From assembly GCA_043778315.1 (NCBI GenBank), contig JAYWGJ010000226.1, positions 1-26,814 on the forward strand: a DNA stretch of 26,814 nt, read 5' to 3'. Made by a program: the position numbers and the translations under genes. The stretch is from JBEEMU01 sp043778315. Lineage in GTDB: Bacteria > Bacteroidota > Bacteroidia > Chitinophagales > Saprospiraceae. Under the pieces are notes generated by a model. The model made no database searches, was not told where the DNA came from, and saw only the letters and a program-made list of their open reading frames with translations. Positions 1 through 7,354 of this stretch are shown one piece after another (positions within the stretch are counted from its first letter, which is position 1; every line of letters begins with the position of its first letter).

Positions 1-12
1 CTAAATATTTGT

Positions 13-20
13 TATCTTTG
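13..20 (+). promoter_or_regulatory. Bacteroidota-type -7 promoter element for iscS
   Basis: The octamer TATCTTTG matches the Bacteroidota -7 consensus TAnnTTTG exactly. It would place the transcription start near base 27, giving a leader of about 35 nt before the iscS start at 62. The -33 element would fall outside the window. The assignment rests on the motif and its spacing only. Confidence 0.6.
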
Positions 21-61
21 CACTTTATATTAAGGTATTAGACAGTTTCTAAATAAGAAAA

Positions 62-1282
62 ATGAACAACAAAAACCTAATTTACTTAGACAATAACTCT
101 ACTACGCCTTGCGATCCGCGCGTGGTAGAAGCGATGCTCCCGTACTTTTACGAGAACCCAGGCAACGCGGCTTCACGCAATCACCCGTTTGGTTGGGTAG
201 CCGAAGAAGCGGTCGATTATGCCCGCGAGCAGATAGCGGCATTGCTTGGCGCAGACGCAAAAGAAATCATCTTTACGTCGGGCGCAACAGAAGCTAACAA
301 CTTGGCTATCAAGGGAGTGTATGAAATGTATGCCCGTAAAGGCAATCACATTATCACTTGCACGACCGAACACAAAGCGGTTTTGGACACTTGTTTGCAC
401 CTCAAAAAAATGGGCGCGGAAGTCACCTTTTTGGAGGTGGACGACAAAGGTGAGTTGGACTTGGCGGTTTTGGAGGCGGCTATCACACCCAAAACGGTTT
501 TGTTATCGCTGATGTTCGCGAACAACGAAACGGGCGTGATACACCCGATGAAAGAAATAGGCGCGATTTGTGCTAAACACGGCGTGTTGTTTCACACCGA
601 CGCAACGCAAGCCGTTGGCAAAATTCCGATGAATATGGAAGACCTCGGCATTCATTTATTGTCGTTCACGGCACACAAAATGTACGGACCGAAAGGCGTA
701 GGCGCGCTTTATGTACGCCGCAAAAATCCGCGTGTGAAAGTAACCGCACAAATGGACGGCGGCGGACACGAGCGCGGTATGCGCTCGGGTACGCTCAACG
801 TACCTGGCATCGTCGGTATGGGCAAAGCGGCAGAAATCGCGCGCCTCGATATGGCTGCCGATACGGCTCGCGTACAAGCGTTGCGCAACAAATTAGAGGC
901 GGAATTGATGAAAATCGAGGAGACCTACATCAACGGCAACCCTGCGCACCGTATGCCGCACGTCACTAATATCTCGTTCAAACACGTCGAGGGCGAAGGT
1001 TTGATGATGACTTTTAATCAGACAATCGCTGTTTCGTCGGGCAGTGCCTGCACATCGGCAAGCTTAGAGCCGTCGTATGTCCTCAAAGCCTTAGGCTTAG
1101 GCGACGACCTCGCGCACTCGTCTATCCGCTTTTCGCTCGGTCGGTTCACGACCGAAGAGGACGTAAACCGCGCTATCGCCTTGGTCAGCAACGGCGTGCA
1201 ACACATGCGCGACCTCTCGCCGATTTGGGAAATGTACAAAGAAGGGATTGATTTGGATAGCGTGCAGTGGGCGGCGCATTAA
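62..1282 (+). CDS. iscS: Cysteine desulfurase IscS
   Basis: PLP-dependent cysteine desulfurase that takes sulphur from L-cysteine as a persulfide and passes it to IscU for Fe-S cluster assembly and to other acceptors in the cytoplasm. The 406-residue product has the usual family length. The N-terminus has the typical YLDNNSTTPCDPRV segment. The PLP lysine is K206 in the SFTAHK motif, the same number as in E. coli IscS, and the catalytic cysteine is C330 in SSGSACTSASLEPS. The ATG follows an A-rich leader and a good -7 promoter element at 13-20. Downstream, a hairpin with a T-run (1296-1347) separates it from an unrelated ATPase gene, so iscS is split from iscU by about 4.5 kb. GC-rich codons (GCG, CGC) are frequent, unlike the AT-rich genes that follow. 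Identification is firm. Confidence 0.96.
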   Translation: MNNKNLIYLDNNSTTPCDPRVVEAMLPYFYENPGNAASRNHPFGWVAEEAVDYAREQIAALLGADAKEIIFTSGATEANNLAIKGVYEMYARKGNHIITCTTEHKAVLDTCLHLKKMGAEVTFLEVDDKGELDLAVLEAAITPKTVLLSLMFANNETGVIHPMKEIGAICAKHGVLFHTDATQAVGKIPMNMEDLGIHLLSFTAHKMYGPKGVGALYVRRKNPRVKVTAQMDGGGHERGMRSGTLNVPGIVGMGKAAEIARLDMAADTARVQALRNKLEAELMKIEETYINGNPAHRMPHVTNISFKHVEGEGLMMTFNQTIAVSSGSACTSASLEPSYVLKALGLGDDLAHSSIRFSLGRFTTEEDVNRAIALVSNGVQHMRDLSPIWEMYKEGIDLDSVQWAAH

Positions 1283-1295
1283 GGGGGGATTTTTT

Positions 1296-1347
1296 GTAAA
1301 ACTTACGGATATTTGGAAAAGTAGCCGTAAGTTTTACACAATTTTTT
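1296..1347 (+). terminator. Hairpin plus T-run after iscS
   Basis: A perfect 13-bp inverted repeat (1296-1308 with 1325-1337, stem GTAAAACTTACGG) with a 16-nt loop is followed within 4 nt by a T-run (1342-1347). It fits a rho-independent terminator for iscS. It lies in the leader of the next gene (start 1360), so it could also act as an attenuator for the ATPase/HNH pair. Confidence 0.7.
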
Positions 1348-1359
1348 AAAATTTAAAAA

Positions 1360-2697
1360 ATGTATATTCAAAAAATCCAAATCAAAAATCTTCGCGCTAT
1401 ACAGGATCTAACCTTAGATTTTGGCAACTCATATCCTGGTTGGCACGTTATTTTAGGGGATAATGGCACAGGGAAATCCTCGGTTTTACGCGCTATTTCG
1501 GTTGCCTTAATTGGCAATCTTGAAATACTGCGTTTAGATCCGACCTGGGAAACATGGGTGCGCATAGGTGAAAAGAAAGTCAGTATTTCTATAAACATTG
1601 TCAAAAAATCAGATTTCGATAAAAAAAGTGGTAGTGGCGCACCAACAAAAGGAGAGAAAAAGATTAATACGGTAGAAGGTACGCTTGAAATTGAAGGTAA
1701 GCTTGAAATAGTAAAAGAAGAAGAGGATAGTGTTTATAAAATAATCAATAAATCACCTAAGAACCCAGATATTTACCGATTTTTATGGGGAACAGGTGCG
1801 GGTTGGTTTTCGGTTGGTTTTGGCGCATTCCGTCGTTTCACAGGAGGTACACAAAGTTTAGAACGCTTCTATTCTGGACAACGCAAAATTGCGGCACATC
1901 TAACGCTTTTTAAAGAAGATGCCGCTTTGACTGAAATTGTGGTTTGGATAAAAGAATTACAATTAAAAAGCGACTCTTATAAAGATACAAATGCTAAAAT
2001 GATATTAGATGGTATCCGAAATTTTTATAGTAGTAACGATTTACTTCCGCAAGGCTTTAATTTAAGTGAAATGAAAGCTGATGGTTTATATTTTAAAAAT
2101 CAAAATGGCGTAACTATTCATTTATACGAACTGAGTGAGGGCATTAAATCCATTTTGAGCCTTAGTATGGAATTGCTGCGTAACCTTTGTGCTGTCTATG
2201 ATACCAATGATGTTTTTAAATATGCAAGCGAACAACGGATTGACTGTGAAGGCGTTGTATTGATTGATGAAATAGATGCACATTTACACCCTGCATGGCA
2301 AACTCGTATTGGGCAGTGGTTTACAACCGCTTTCCCTAATATACAGTTTATTGTGACAACACACAGTCCATTTATTTGTCGGTCATGTAATAATAAAGAT
2401 AATGAACCGCACGGCATTATTTGGCAATTAAAAGATAAAGAACCAAATTGGGTAAAAATAGAAGGTGATATGCGTAACAAATTAGTGTATGGTAATATTT
2501 TAGATGCTTTTAGCACAGATTTGTTTGGCACAGACATAGAACGAAGCGCGAATGGACAAAAAAATATAGAGCGGCTTGCTTTTTTGTCTAATAAGCGTAT
2601 TTTTGATAAAAGCTTTACACCAGACGAAACAATAGAATTAACAAATCTGCAAAACATCTTTTCAAATAATCTCATAAATGCGGCAGATATTATCTAA
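1360..2697 (+). CDS. Septu-like AAA/ABC-type ATPase (PtuA-like)
   Basis: Predicted ATPase of the RecF/SMC/OLD-like class, 445 residues. The N-terminus (IQKIQIKNLRAIQDLTLDF) is typical of this class. Walker A is G33-D-N-G-T-G-K39-S. An LSEGIKS segment resembles the ABC signature. Walker B is VVLIDEID with D303-E304, followed by AHLHPAW. A switch histidine, H335, sits in TTHSPF. The stop codon overlaps the start of an HNH nuclease gene by 20 bases, and this ATPase + HNH pairing is the arrangement of the Septu anti-phage system (PtuA senses and regulates, PtuB is the nuclease). No reverse transcriptase is present, so it is not a retron-Septu. The gene is clearly more AT-rich than iscS and iscU, which suggests transfer. 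Function is inferred from domains and pairing; another overcoming-lysogenization-defect-like ATPase is possible. Confidence 0.8.
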   Translation: MYIQKIQIKNLRAIQDLTLDFGNSYPGWHVILGDNGTGKSSVLRAISVALIGNLEILRLDPTWETWVRIGEKKVSISINIVKKSDFDKKSGSGAPTKGEKKINTVEGTLEIEGKLEIVKEEEDSVYKIINKSPKNPDIYRFLWGTGAGWFSVGFGAFRRFTGGTQSLERFYSGQRKIAAHLTLFKEDAALTEIVVWIKELQLKSDSYKDTNAKMILDGIRNFYSSNDLLPQGFNLSEMKADGLYFKNQNGVTIHLYELSEGIKSILSLSMELLRNLCAVYDTNDVFKYASEQRIDCEGVVLIDEIDAHLHPAWQTRIGQWFTTAFPNIQFIVTTHSPFICRSCNNKDNEPHGIIWQLKDKEPNWVKIEGDMRNKLVYGNILDAFSTDLFGTDIERSANGQKNIERLAFLSNKRIFDKSFTPDETIELTNLQNIFSNNLINAADII

Positions 2698-3574
2698 AAC
2701 ACTCGCACCCGAAACTCAAACCTATTTGAACGGGTTGCAAAGTAAAATTATAAACGGTAGTGGAGATGATGCCGATGTTAGTTTTGCAGCGCAAGTAAAA
2801 AGAGCAAAAACTACATGGAAACCTGATACTAGGCATTTTAAGGACATAAAAGCAGTGCTTAAAGACATGACGGTAGCAGGGCGTTGTAATTATTGTGAAG
2901 CCGACCGCGCTTGCGATATTGAACACATTTATCCCAAATCAAAGTTTCCGGAATTAGCCTATACTTGGACAAACTATATTTTAGCCTGCAAGTTTTGTAA
3001 CTCTTATCTAAAATCGGATAAATTCGCTGTCTTTTCTCCGAAAGATTCTACGATTAAAATAGACCTAAAACGTAATGCCGAATCTGTCACCGAAGACGAC
3101 GCGCCTCCTTCTGACGATGGTTTGCTTATCAATCCGCGTACCGAAAACCCGCAAAATCTTATACGTTTAGACCTCATAGGACAAACTTTTTTATACCAAC
3201 CAATAGGATTCGACCCAGCAACAAGAGATTATCAACGAGCGGATTATACGATAGACTTGTTAGATTTAAAGAACGAAGATTTAATACAAGCCATGCGTAA
3301 TCAGAATCGGTTTTTTATTTCTTCGTTAGAAAAGTACAAAATGGTAAAAGACGCAACAGATTTTGACACCTTAAAAGCGATTATAGGCGATTTCCCTTTT
3401 ATAAAGGACAAAGGAGACTTTTTCGCCGAGCAGCAACGTATGCTTCTCAATCTTAAAAATAGTATTCAGAATGCGATGTACCCAACAATATGGGACGAAC
3501 TAAAACGACAACGCAAGTATTTACTTCGTACCAAGGCACTTTTTGATGCCTTGCCAGAAGTGCTGTTATGGTAA
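2678..3574 (+). CDS. Septu-like HNH endonuclease (PtuB-like)
   Basis: Predicted HNH nuclease of 298 residues, probably the effector of the two-gene system with the preceding ATPase. The HNH core is easy to see: C70-x2-C73, then E82-H83 in DIEHIYPKS, N99 in the WTNYILAC stretch, and C104-x2-C107-N108. The paired cysteines would bind a structural zinc, and H83 with N99 would form the beta-beta-alpha metal site. This arrangement is typical of the PtuB/TIGR02646-type family associated with Septu and retron-Ec78. The ATG lies 20 bases inside the ATPase gene, which suggests translational coupling. Base composition is AT-rich like its partner. The C-terminal half (about residues 150-298) has no motif I recognise. 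Confidence 0.82.
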   Translation: MRQILSKTLAPETQTYLNGLQSKIINGSGDDADVSFAAQVKRAKTTWKPDTRHFKDIKAVLKDMTVAGRCNYCEADRACDIEHIYPKSKFPELAYTWTNYILACKFCNSYLKSDKFAVFSPKDSTIKIDLKRNAESVTEDDAPPSDDGLLINPRTENPQNLIRLDLIGQTFLYQPIGFDPATRDYQRADYTIDLLDLKNEDLIQAMRNQNRFFISSLEKYKMVKDATDFDTLKAIIGDFPFIKDKGDFFAEQQRMLLNLKNSIQNAMYPTIWDELKRQRKYLLRTKALFDALPEVLLW

Positions 3575-3688
3575 AAATAAGTACATTTAACAATAAAAGG
3601 TTCGTTAATTTTTTGTAGTTGCAGATGTTTTAGTATTCTTTTACTTTTATATAAGATTGATATACTGTACTTTATAACTATTTTTTTT

Positions 3689-3778
3689 ATGAAAAATACT
3701 ATTACCCCAAGAGGTTTCAAAGAACCAAAAAGAGATGGTAGAAAAAATGGCAAAAAAATACAATTGTACACTCGTTAA
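3689..3778 (+). CDS. Possible 29-residue basic peptide
   Basis: A short ORF starts with ATG after a run of eight T and ends with TAA. The peptide is very basic (about ten Lys or Arg in 29 residues, including RDGRKNGKK) and has no hydrophobic segment. It sits in the 256-base gap between the HNH nuclease gene and the next secreted-protein gene. I do not recognise it. It may be a real small gene, the tail of a decayed gene, or chance. The rest of the gap (3575-3688 and 3779-3830) shows nothing else I can name. Confidence 0.25.
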   Translation: MKNTITPRGFKEPKRDGRKNGKKIQLYTR

Positions 3779-3830
3779 AACCAATTTCATACAAAATCCA
3801 CCTAATTCCTAACCTATTCCACCTTTCCTT

Positions 3831-4814
3831 ATGCAACAAAAAACCTTACTCACAACCCTTTTTACTTTTGCTGTATCGACCTTCGCTTCCGCGCAACAAT
3901 TCAGTTCGCCAGGCGAATACAGTGATTATATAGTTAAAGAAAGCAGTTTGTTTTCCGAAAAAATGCTAGAATATACACTTGTTTCTACGCATTCTGACAA
4001 AGGCAGCGAAACCGCAAATGCGTTGCGCAACGCTACGCGACAACTCCTCGCGGGTTTGAGTAAGATAGAACGATTGGAACCATATAAAGGCGACGGTCGC
4101 TTTCGCAACGAGGCATTGAGCGTTTTTAAGCAGCATAAAGCGAATATGGAAGCCGATTTTGACCTGCTTATCACCTTGAAAGAGGGCAGCAAAAACTCGT
4201 ATGAAGCGATGGAAAAGTATTTTAAAGCAAACGAACGGGCGCAAAAAAAACTCCACCAAACCTACGAAAAATTTGAGTTGGCGCAACGCGAGTTTGCCAA
4301 AAAGTACAATATGACCATCAATAAACGCGAAGACGCTGGCGATTTTACCGAAATGGTACGCATAGTAAGTGAAGTGCAAGATTACACCCAAAAAGTGTAT
4401 TTAGCTTGTTTTAGAGTCGATAAAGCAGAGTCAGCGTTTATGGCGCAACTCAACGAAAAGAAAGAAAATAATACGCTGCTCGAGCGTCGCCGCGCCGAGC
4501 TACTCGCCGCCGCCAAACTCGCGAGCGCGCAAATAGGTACCATTCCTAAAAAGTACCCCGACGATAGGTATCGCGATGCAGTGAAAAAGAAAATTGATTT
4601 TTATACCGTAAAAGCGGAGAAAGATTTAAGCGAAATAGTGCGCATTCAAGCGGCAGGCACTAAAAAAACCAGCGCAGATGTAGCTATTTATAATAAAACA
4701 ATGGTCGAGCTCAACACGTTTAGCCAGACAATCACGAAGGAACTGAACGATACGAACCAAGAAGTGAGCAGAAACCACGTCCCAAAACCAAAGGGCGCAA
4801 CGCGAAAGATGTAG
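3831..4814 (+). CDS. Secreted helical protein, LIC11966-like
   Basis: A 327-residue protein with an N-terminal signal peptide (hydrophobic LLTTLFTFAVSTFASA, likely cleaved after A-S-A before QQF), so it is exported. The rest is rich in Ala, Glu and Lys and looks almost wholly alpha-helical. Segments such as SYEAMEKYFKANERAQKKL and the AQREFAKKYNMTI stretch resemble the LIC11966 family of surface proteins found in Leptospira and Bacteroidota, but I rank that as a resemblance, not a firm call. The C-terminus is short and basic (KPKGATRKM) with no sorting domain. It stands alone: 256 bases after the HNH gene and 36 bases before a Uma2 gene. There is no lipobox cysteine. Function unknown. Confidence 0.72.
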   Translation: MQQKTLLTTLFTFAVSTFASAQQFSSPGEYSDYIVKESSLFSEKMLEYTLVSTHSDKGSETANALRNATRQLLAGLSKIERLEPYKGDGRFRNEALSVFKQHKANMEADFDLLITLKEGSKNSYEAMEKYFKANERAQKKLHQTYEKFELAQREFAKKYNMTINKREDAGDFTEMVRIVSEVQDYTQKVYLACFRVDKAESAFMAQLNEKKENNTLLERRRAELLAAAKLASAQIGTIPKKYPDDRYRDAVKKKIDFYTVKAEKDLSEIVRIQAAGTKKTSADVAIYNKTMVELNTFSQTITKELNDTNQEVSRNHVPKPKGATRKM

Positions 4815-4850
4815 CGTAGATTTTCTACTATAAAAAAATAATTTCAATCC

Positions 4851-5447
4851 ATGCTAATTACCGATATTTCGCAATTAGACCTCACCAAACGCTACACCTA
4901 CGCCGACTATTTGGCGTGGCAGATAGAGGAGCGTTTGGAATTGATAAAGGGTTGGATATCGCGAATGTCCGCGCCGAACCTCAATCATCAGCGTATTTCG
5001 TTAGAAATTACGATGGCGTTTGGCAATCACTTTGCGGGACACCCGTGCAATTTGTTTGTTGCGCCCTTCGATGTGCGGCTGCCGCGCAAAAGCAAGCAAG
5101 ACAAACAAGTTTATACGGTAGTACAGCCCGACCTTTGTGTGATTTGTGACGACGAAAAATTAGATAAACGCGGCTGCATCGGCGCGCCCGATTTGGTAAT
5201 TGAAATATTGTCGCCTGGCAACAGCAAAAAAGAAATGCGCGAAAAATACGACGTATATGAAGAAAGTGGCGTGCGCGAGTATTGGCTCGTAAGCCCATCA
5301 GAAAAAACGGTGGTCATTTATACACTCAACCAAAACCAAAAATATATAGGTTCGCGGCACTACACCGAAGACGACATCGTTCCGTCGGTCATTTTCCCCG
5401 ACCTCAAAGTGGTACTGATGGACGTTTTTAAAGGTATGATTGACTGA
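4851..5447 (+). CDS. Uma2 family (DUF820) putative nuclease
   Basis: A 198-residue protein of the Uma2 family, which has a restriction-endonuclease-like PD-(D/E)XK fold; its cellular role is poorly known. Family marks seen here: YTYADYLAWQIEERLELIKG near the N-terminus, MSAPNLNHQR, the QPDLCVICD block with D94, the APDLVIEILSP block with D114 and E118, and YDVYEESGVREYWLVSP. The length is normal for the family. An ATG start follows an AT-rich leader 36 bases after the preceding stop. A short antitoxin-like gene follows at once, and an alternative TTG start for it at 5440 would overlap this stop. Uma2 genes are common and often multicopy in cyanobacteria and some Bacteroidota. The family call is strong; the nuclease function is inferred. 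Confidence 0.9.
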   Translation: MLITDISQLDLTKRYTYADYLAWQIEERLELIKGWISRMSAPNLNHQRISLEITMAFGNHFAGHPCNLFVAPFDVRLPRKSKQDKQVYTVVQPDLCVICDDEKLDKRGCIGAPDLVIEILSPGNSKKEMREKYDVYEESGVREYWLVSPSEKTVVIYTLNQNQKYIGSRHYTEDDIVPSVIFPDLKVVLMDVFKGMID

Positions 5448-5475
5448 AAATAAGTTTAAAAAATCAATTTCAGAT

Positions 5476-5691
5476 ATGTTAGTACAAACAATTTATACGC
5501 AAACTACGGCATCGGGTCATCTGATTTTAGATGTTCCAACTGGTTTTTTGAATAAAGATTTAGAAGTTGTTTTAGTAATCAATGAACCCAAAACTACTAA
5601 ATCTACTTATGATTTTTCTGGATTTGCAGGAAAATTAGAATGGCGGGGCGATGCTTTGGCGGAGCAGAAACGTTTGCGAAATGGAGAATAA
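5476..5691 (+). CDS. Small antitoxin-like protein
   Basis: A 71-residue protein. The N-terminal half has a beta-strand-like pattern (HLILDVPTGF, LEVVLVIN) as in small DNA-binding or swapped-hairpin antitoxins. The C-terminal DFSGFAGKLEWRGDALAEQ segment followed by KRLRNGE is the kind of toxin-wrapping tail seen in many type II antitoxins. I chose the ATG at 5476; an in-frame TTG at 5440 would add 12 residues of low-complexity sequence and overlap the Uma2 stop. No PIN, RelE or other standard toxin gene follows; the next gene is iscU, 68 bases on. It may be an orphan antitoxin, or a partner of the Uma2 protein. The antitoxin call rests on pattern only. Confidence 0.6.
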   Translation: MLVQTIYTQTTASGHLILDVPTGFLNKDLEVVLVINEPKTTKSTYDFSGFAGKLEWRGDALAEQKRLRNGE

Positions 5692-5759
5692 GCGTTATTT
5701 CAAACATATATAATTTACTAATAATATTATTTTAATTAAAAATTAATAAAACCAAAAAA

Positions 5760-6179
5760 ATGGCATATTCAAATAAAGTATTAGACCACTTCCACAACCC
5801 TAAAAACGTAGGTACGTTGGATAAAAGCAAGAAAAATGTAGGCACAGGCTTGGTCGGCGCGCCCGAATGTGGCGACGTGATGCGGTTGCAAATCGAGGTA
5901 GATGACGCGACGGGTCTTATCACCGACGCGAAGTTCAAAACCTTCGGCTGCGGCTCGGCTATCGCCTCGTCGTCGGTCGCTACCGAGTGGCTCAAAGGCA
6001 AAAGCCTCGACCAAGCCGTGGGCATCGACAATATGGACATCGTTGAGGAACTCGCGCTGCCGCCCGTAAAAATTCACTGCTCGGTACTCGCCGAAGACGC
6101 TATCAAGGCGGCTATCAACGACTACCGCGTCAAAAACGGTATGGAGCCTATCCTCGAGGAGGAGAAAATCGTACACTAA
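5760..6179 (+). CDS. iscU: Fe-S cluster assembly scaffold IscU
   Basis: Scaffold on which [2Fe-2S] clusters are built from sulphur supplied by IscS. The 139-residue protein is slightly longer than typical IscU. The three ligand cysteines are present: C37 in PECGD (with D39), C64 in FGCGSAIASSS, and C107 in IHCSVLAEDAI. The start MAYSNKVLDHFHNPKNVG is the standard N-terminus. The gene begins 68 bases after the antitoxin-like gene, behind a very AT-rich leader with no clear promoter motif, and is followed 23 bases later by a nuclease-fold gene. GC-rich codon use matches iscS and not the genes between them. It is separated from iscS by five accessory genes or ORFs, which is unusual. Confidence 0.96.
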   Translation: MAYSNKVLDHFHNPKNVGTLDKSKKNVGTGLVGAPECGDVMRLQIEVDDATGLITDAKFKTFGCGSAIASSSVATEWLKGKSLDQAVGIDNMDIVEELALPPVKIHCSVLAEDAIKAAINDYRVKNGMEPILEEEKIVH

Positions 6180-6202
6180 GAAGCGTACACTAATTACAAA
6201 TT

Positions 6203-6811
6203 ATGGCGTACAGCGATTTTACTGCCATGCAGTTGGCGCACCGATTTGGTGTGAAATTTAAAGGCGTGCCGTTATTTGCGAACGCAAAAGCCGTTGCGCC
6301 TACTGCGTGGCTGCTCGAAACGCTGCGAAAGGGCAAAGAGTTAGGTTTTGGTAGCGAAAAATCGCGCTCCGAACGCCTCGTTACGCCCGTTTTATTGGAG
6401 TTGAGCGATATAAACGAACATTCTTTTTCGGTATATTCGGGTTTAAATTTAGACGTAGATGCGGAAAGCGGCTTGCGCGGCGAATGTGATTTCATTTTTT
6501 CGCATAGCCGTATTCAAGACTTCATCACCGCGCCGATTTTTTGTATCACCGAAGCCAAAAAGCAAGATTTGGAACAAGGTATTGTACAATGTGCAGCGCA
6601 ATTAATTGCCGCTTATCGCTACAATCAGCAGGAAGGCGCAGCCGTGCAAACGCTTTACGGGTGTGCGACGACGGGCGTAGAATGGCGGTTTTTGGTGTAT
6701 CAAGATAACGAAATTCGCATCGACGAAGACCGCTACCTTATCAGCGAACTACCGCAATTGCTCGGCGTATTGCAACACATTATTACGGCTTCAAAGCCGA
6801 ATGTAAACTAA
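6203..6811 (+). CDS. Hypothetical protein with PD-(D/E)XK-like motif
   Basis: A 202-residue protein of unknown function lying between iscU and iscA, 23 bases after iscU and 24 bases before iscA, so it is probably co-transcribed with both. A PD-(D/E)XK nuclease-like pattern is visible: RGECDFIF with D96, then ITEAKKQDLEQG with E117-A-K119, and a following helix with Gln (VQCAAQLIAAYRY). These fit the D...ExK core plus the helix usual in this superfamily. The C-terminal part (GVEWRFLVYQDNEIRID) fits the last strands. No signal peptide or membrane segment. Similar proteins are often annotated simply as hypothetical; whether it cuts DNA is not known. Nothing links it by sequence to Fe-S chemistry. 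Confidence 0.72.
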   Translation: MAYSDFTAMQLAHRFGVKFKGVPLFANAKAVAPTAWLLETLRKGKELGFGSEKSRSERLVTPVLLELSDINEHSFSVYSGLNLDVDAESGLRGECDFIFSHSRIQDFITAPIFCITEAKKQDLEQGIVQCAAQLIAAYRYNQQEGAAVQTLYGCATTGVEWRFLVYQDNEIRIDEDRYLISELPQLLGVLQHIITASKPNVN

Positions 6812-6835
6812 AAAAATTATTAAATATACTACATT

Positions 6836-7165
6836 ATGTTATTCGTATCTGAACGTGCTTCCGAGAAAGTACGCGCCTTGATGGGCGAAGCCAAAGTAAG
6901 CACCAACGACTATTTTGTGCGCGTGAGCGTGGTGGGCGGCGGCTGTTCGGGCTTGTCGTACAAAATGGATTTTGATAACGAATCCAAGCCGAACGACCAA
7001 GTTTTTGAAGATAAGGACATCAAATTAGTGACCGACCTCAAATCGTTTTTGTACTTATGCAATACCACTTTGGAGTTTTCGGACGGGCTGAACGGCAAGG
7101 GTTTTTATTTTAATAATCCGAATGCCGAACGCGAGTGTGGCTGTGGCGAAAGTTTTGCAATATGA
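6836..7165 (+). CDS. iscA: A-type Fe-S carrier, IscA/HesB family
   Basis: A-type carrier that receives Fe-S clusters from the scaffold and delivers them to target proteins in the cytoplasm. The 109-residue length is normal. The three cluster-binding cysteines are present and spaced as in IscA: C37 in VGGGCSGLSYKMDF and C101-G-C103 in ERECGCGESF at the C-terminus. It is the last gene of the isc locus; a strong terminator follows at 7204-7244. The family includes IscA, SufA and ErpA, and which one applies is decided here by neighbourhood with iscS and iscU. No hscA, hscB or ferredoxin gene is seen in the window. Confidence 0.92.
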   Translation: MLFVSERASEKVRALMGEAKVSTNDYFVRVSVVGGGCSGLSYKMDFDNESKPNDQVFEDKDIKLVTDLKSFLYLCNTTLEFSDGLNGKGFYFNNPNAERECGCGESFAI

Positions 7166-7203
7166 TATTTCAACCGTAGTAAAGTCCAAAAATCATTATT
7201 TTA

Positions 7204-7244
7204 GCGAATAAAAACCAATCAAAAAGGTTTTTATTCGCTTTTTT
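7204..7244 (+). terminator. Rho-independent terminator of the isc locus
   Basis: A perfect 13-bp inverted repeat (7204-7216 with 7226-7238, stem GCGAATAAAAACC) with a 9-nt loop is followed directly by a run of six T. It lies 38 bases after the iscA stop and before the promoter of the giant secreted-protein gene. Confidence 0.85.
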
Positions 7245-7278
7245 AGTGTATTATAGTAATAGTTAATAAATAAATATT

Positions 7279-7286
7279 TATCTTTG
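7279..7286 (+). promoter_or_regulatory. -7 promoter element for the giant T9SS protein gene
   Basis: TATCTTTG is a perfect match to TAnnTTTG and is identical to the element before iscS. It would give a leader of about 60 nt before the ATG at 7355. No clear TTG -33 element is seen at the expected spacing. Confidence 0.6.
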
Positions 7287-7354
7287 AAGTCTTTATTTTA
7301 ACTGCCTGATTAAAACCCCACTATTTATATTGTTATTGAAAACCAATACAACCT

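Noticed and set aside
1360..3574. Retron-Septu (retron-Ec78-like) system
   Set aside because: No reverse transcriptase gene or msr-msd-like sequence is seen near the ATPase/HNH pair.
5440..5475. TTG start for the antitoxin-like gene overlapping the Uma2 stop
   Set aside because: An ATG 36 bases later gives a product that starts where the recognisable strand pattern begins; TTG remains possible but less likely.
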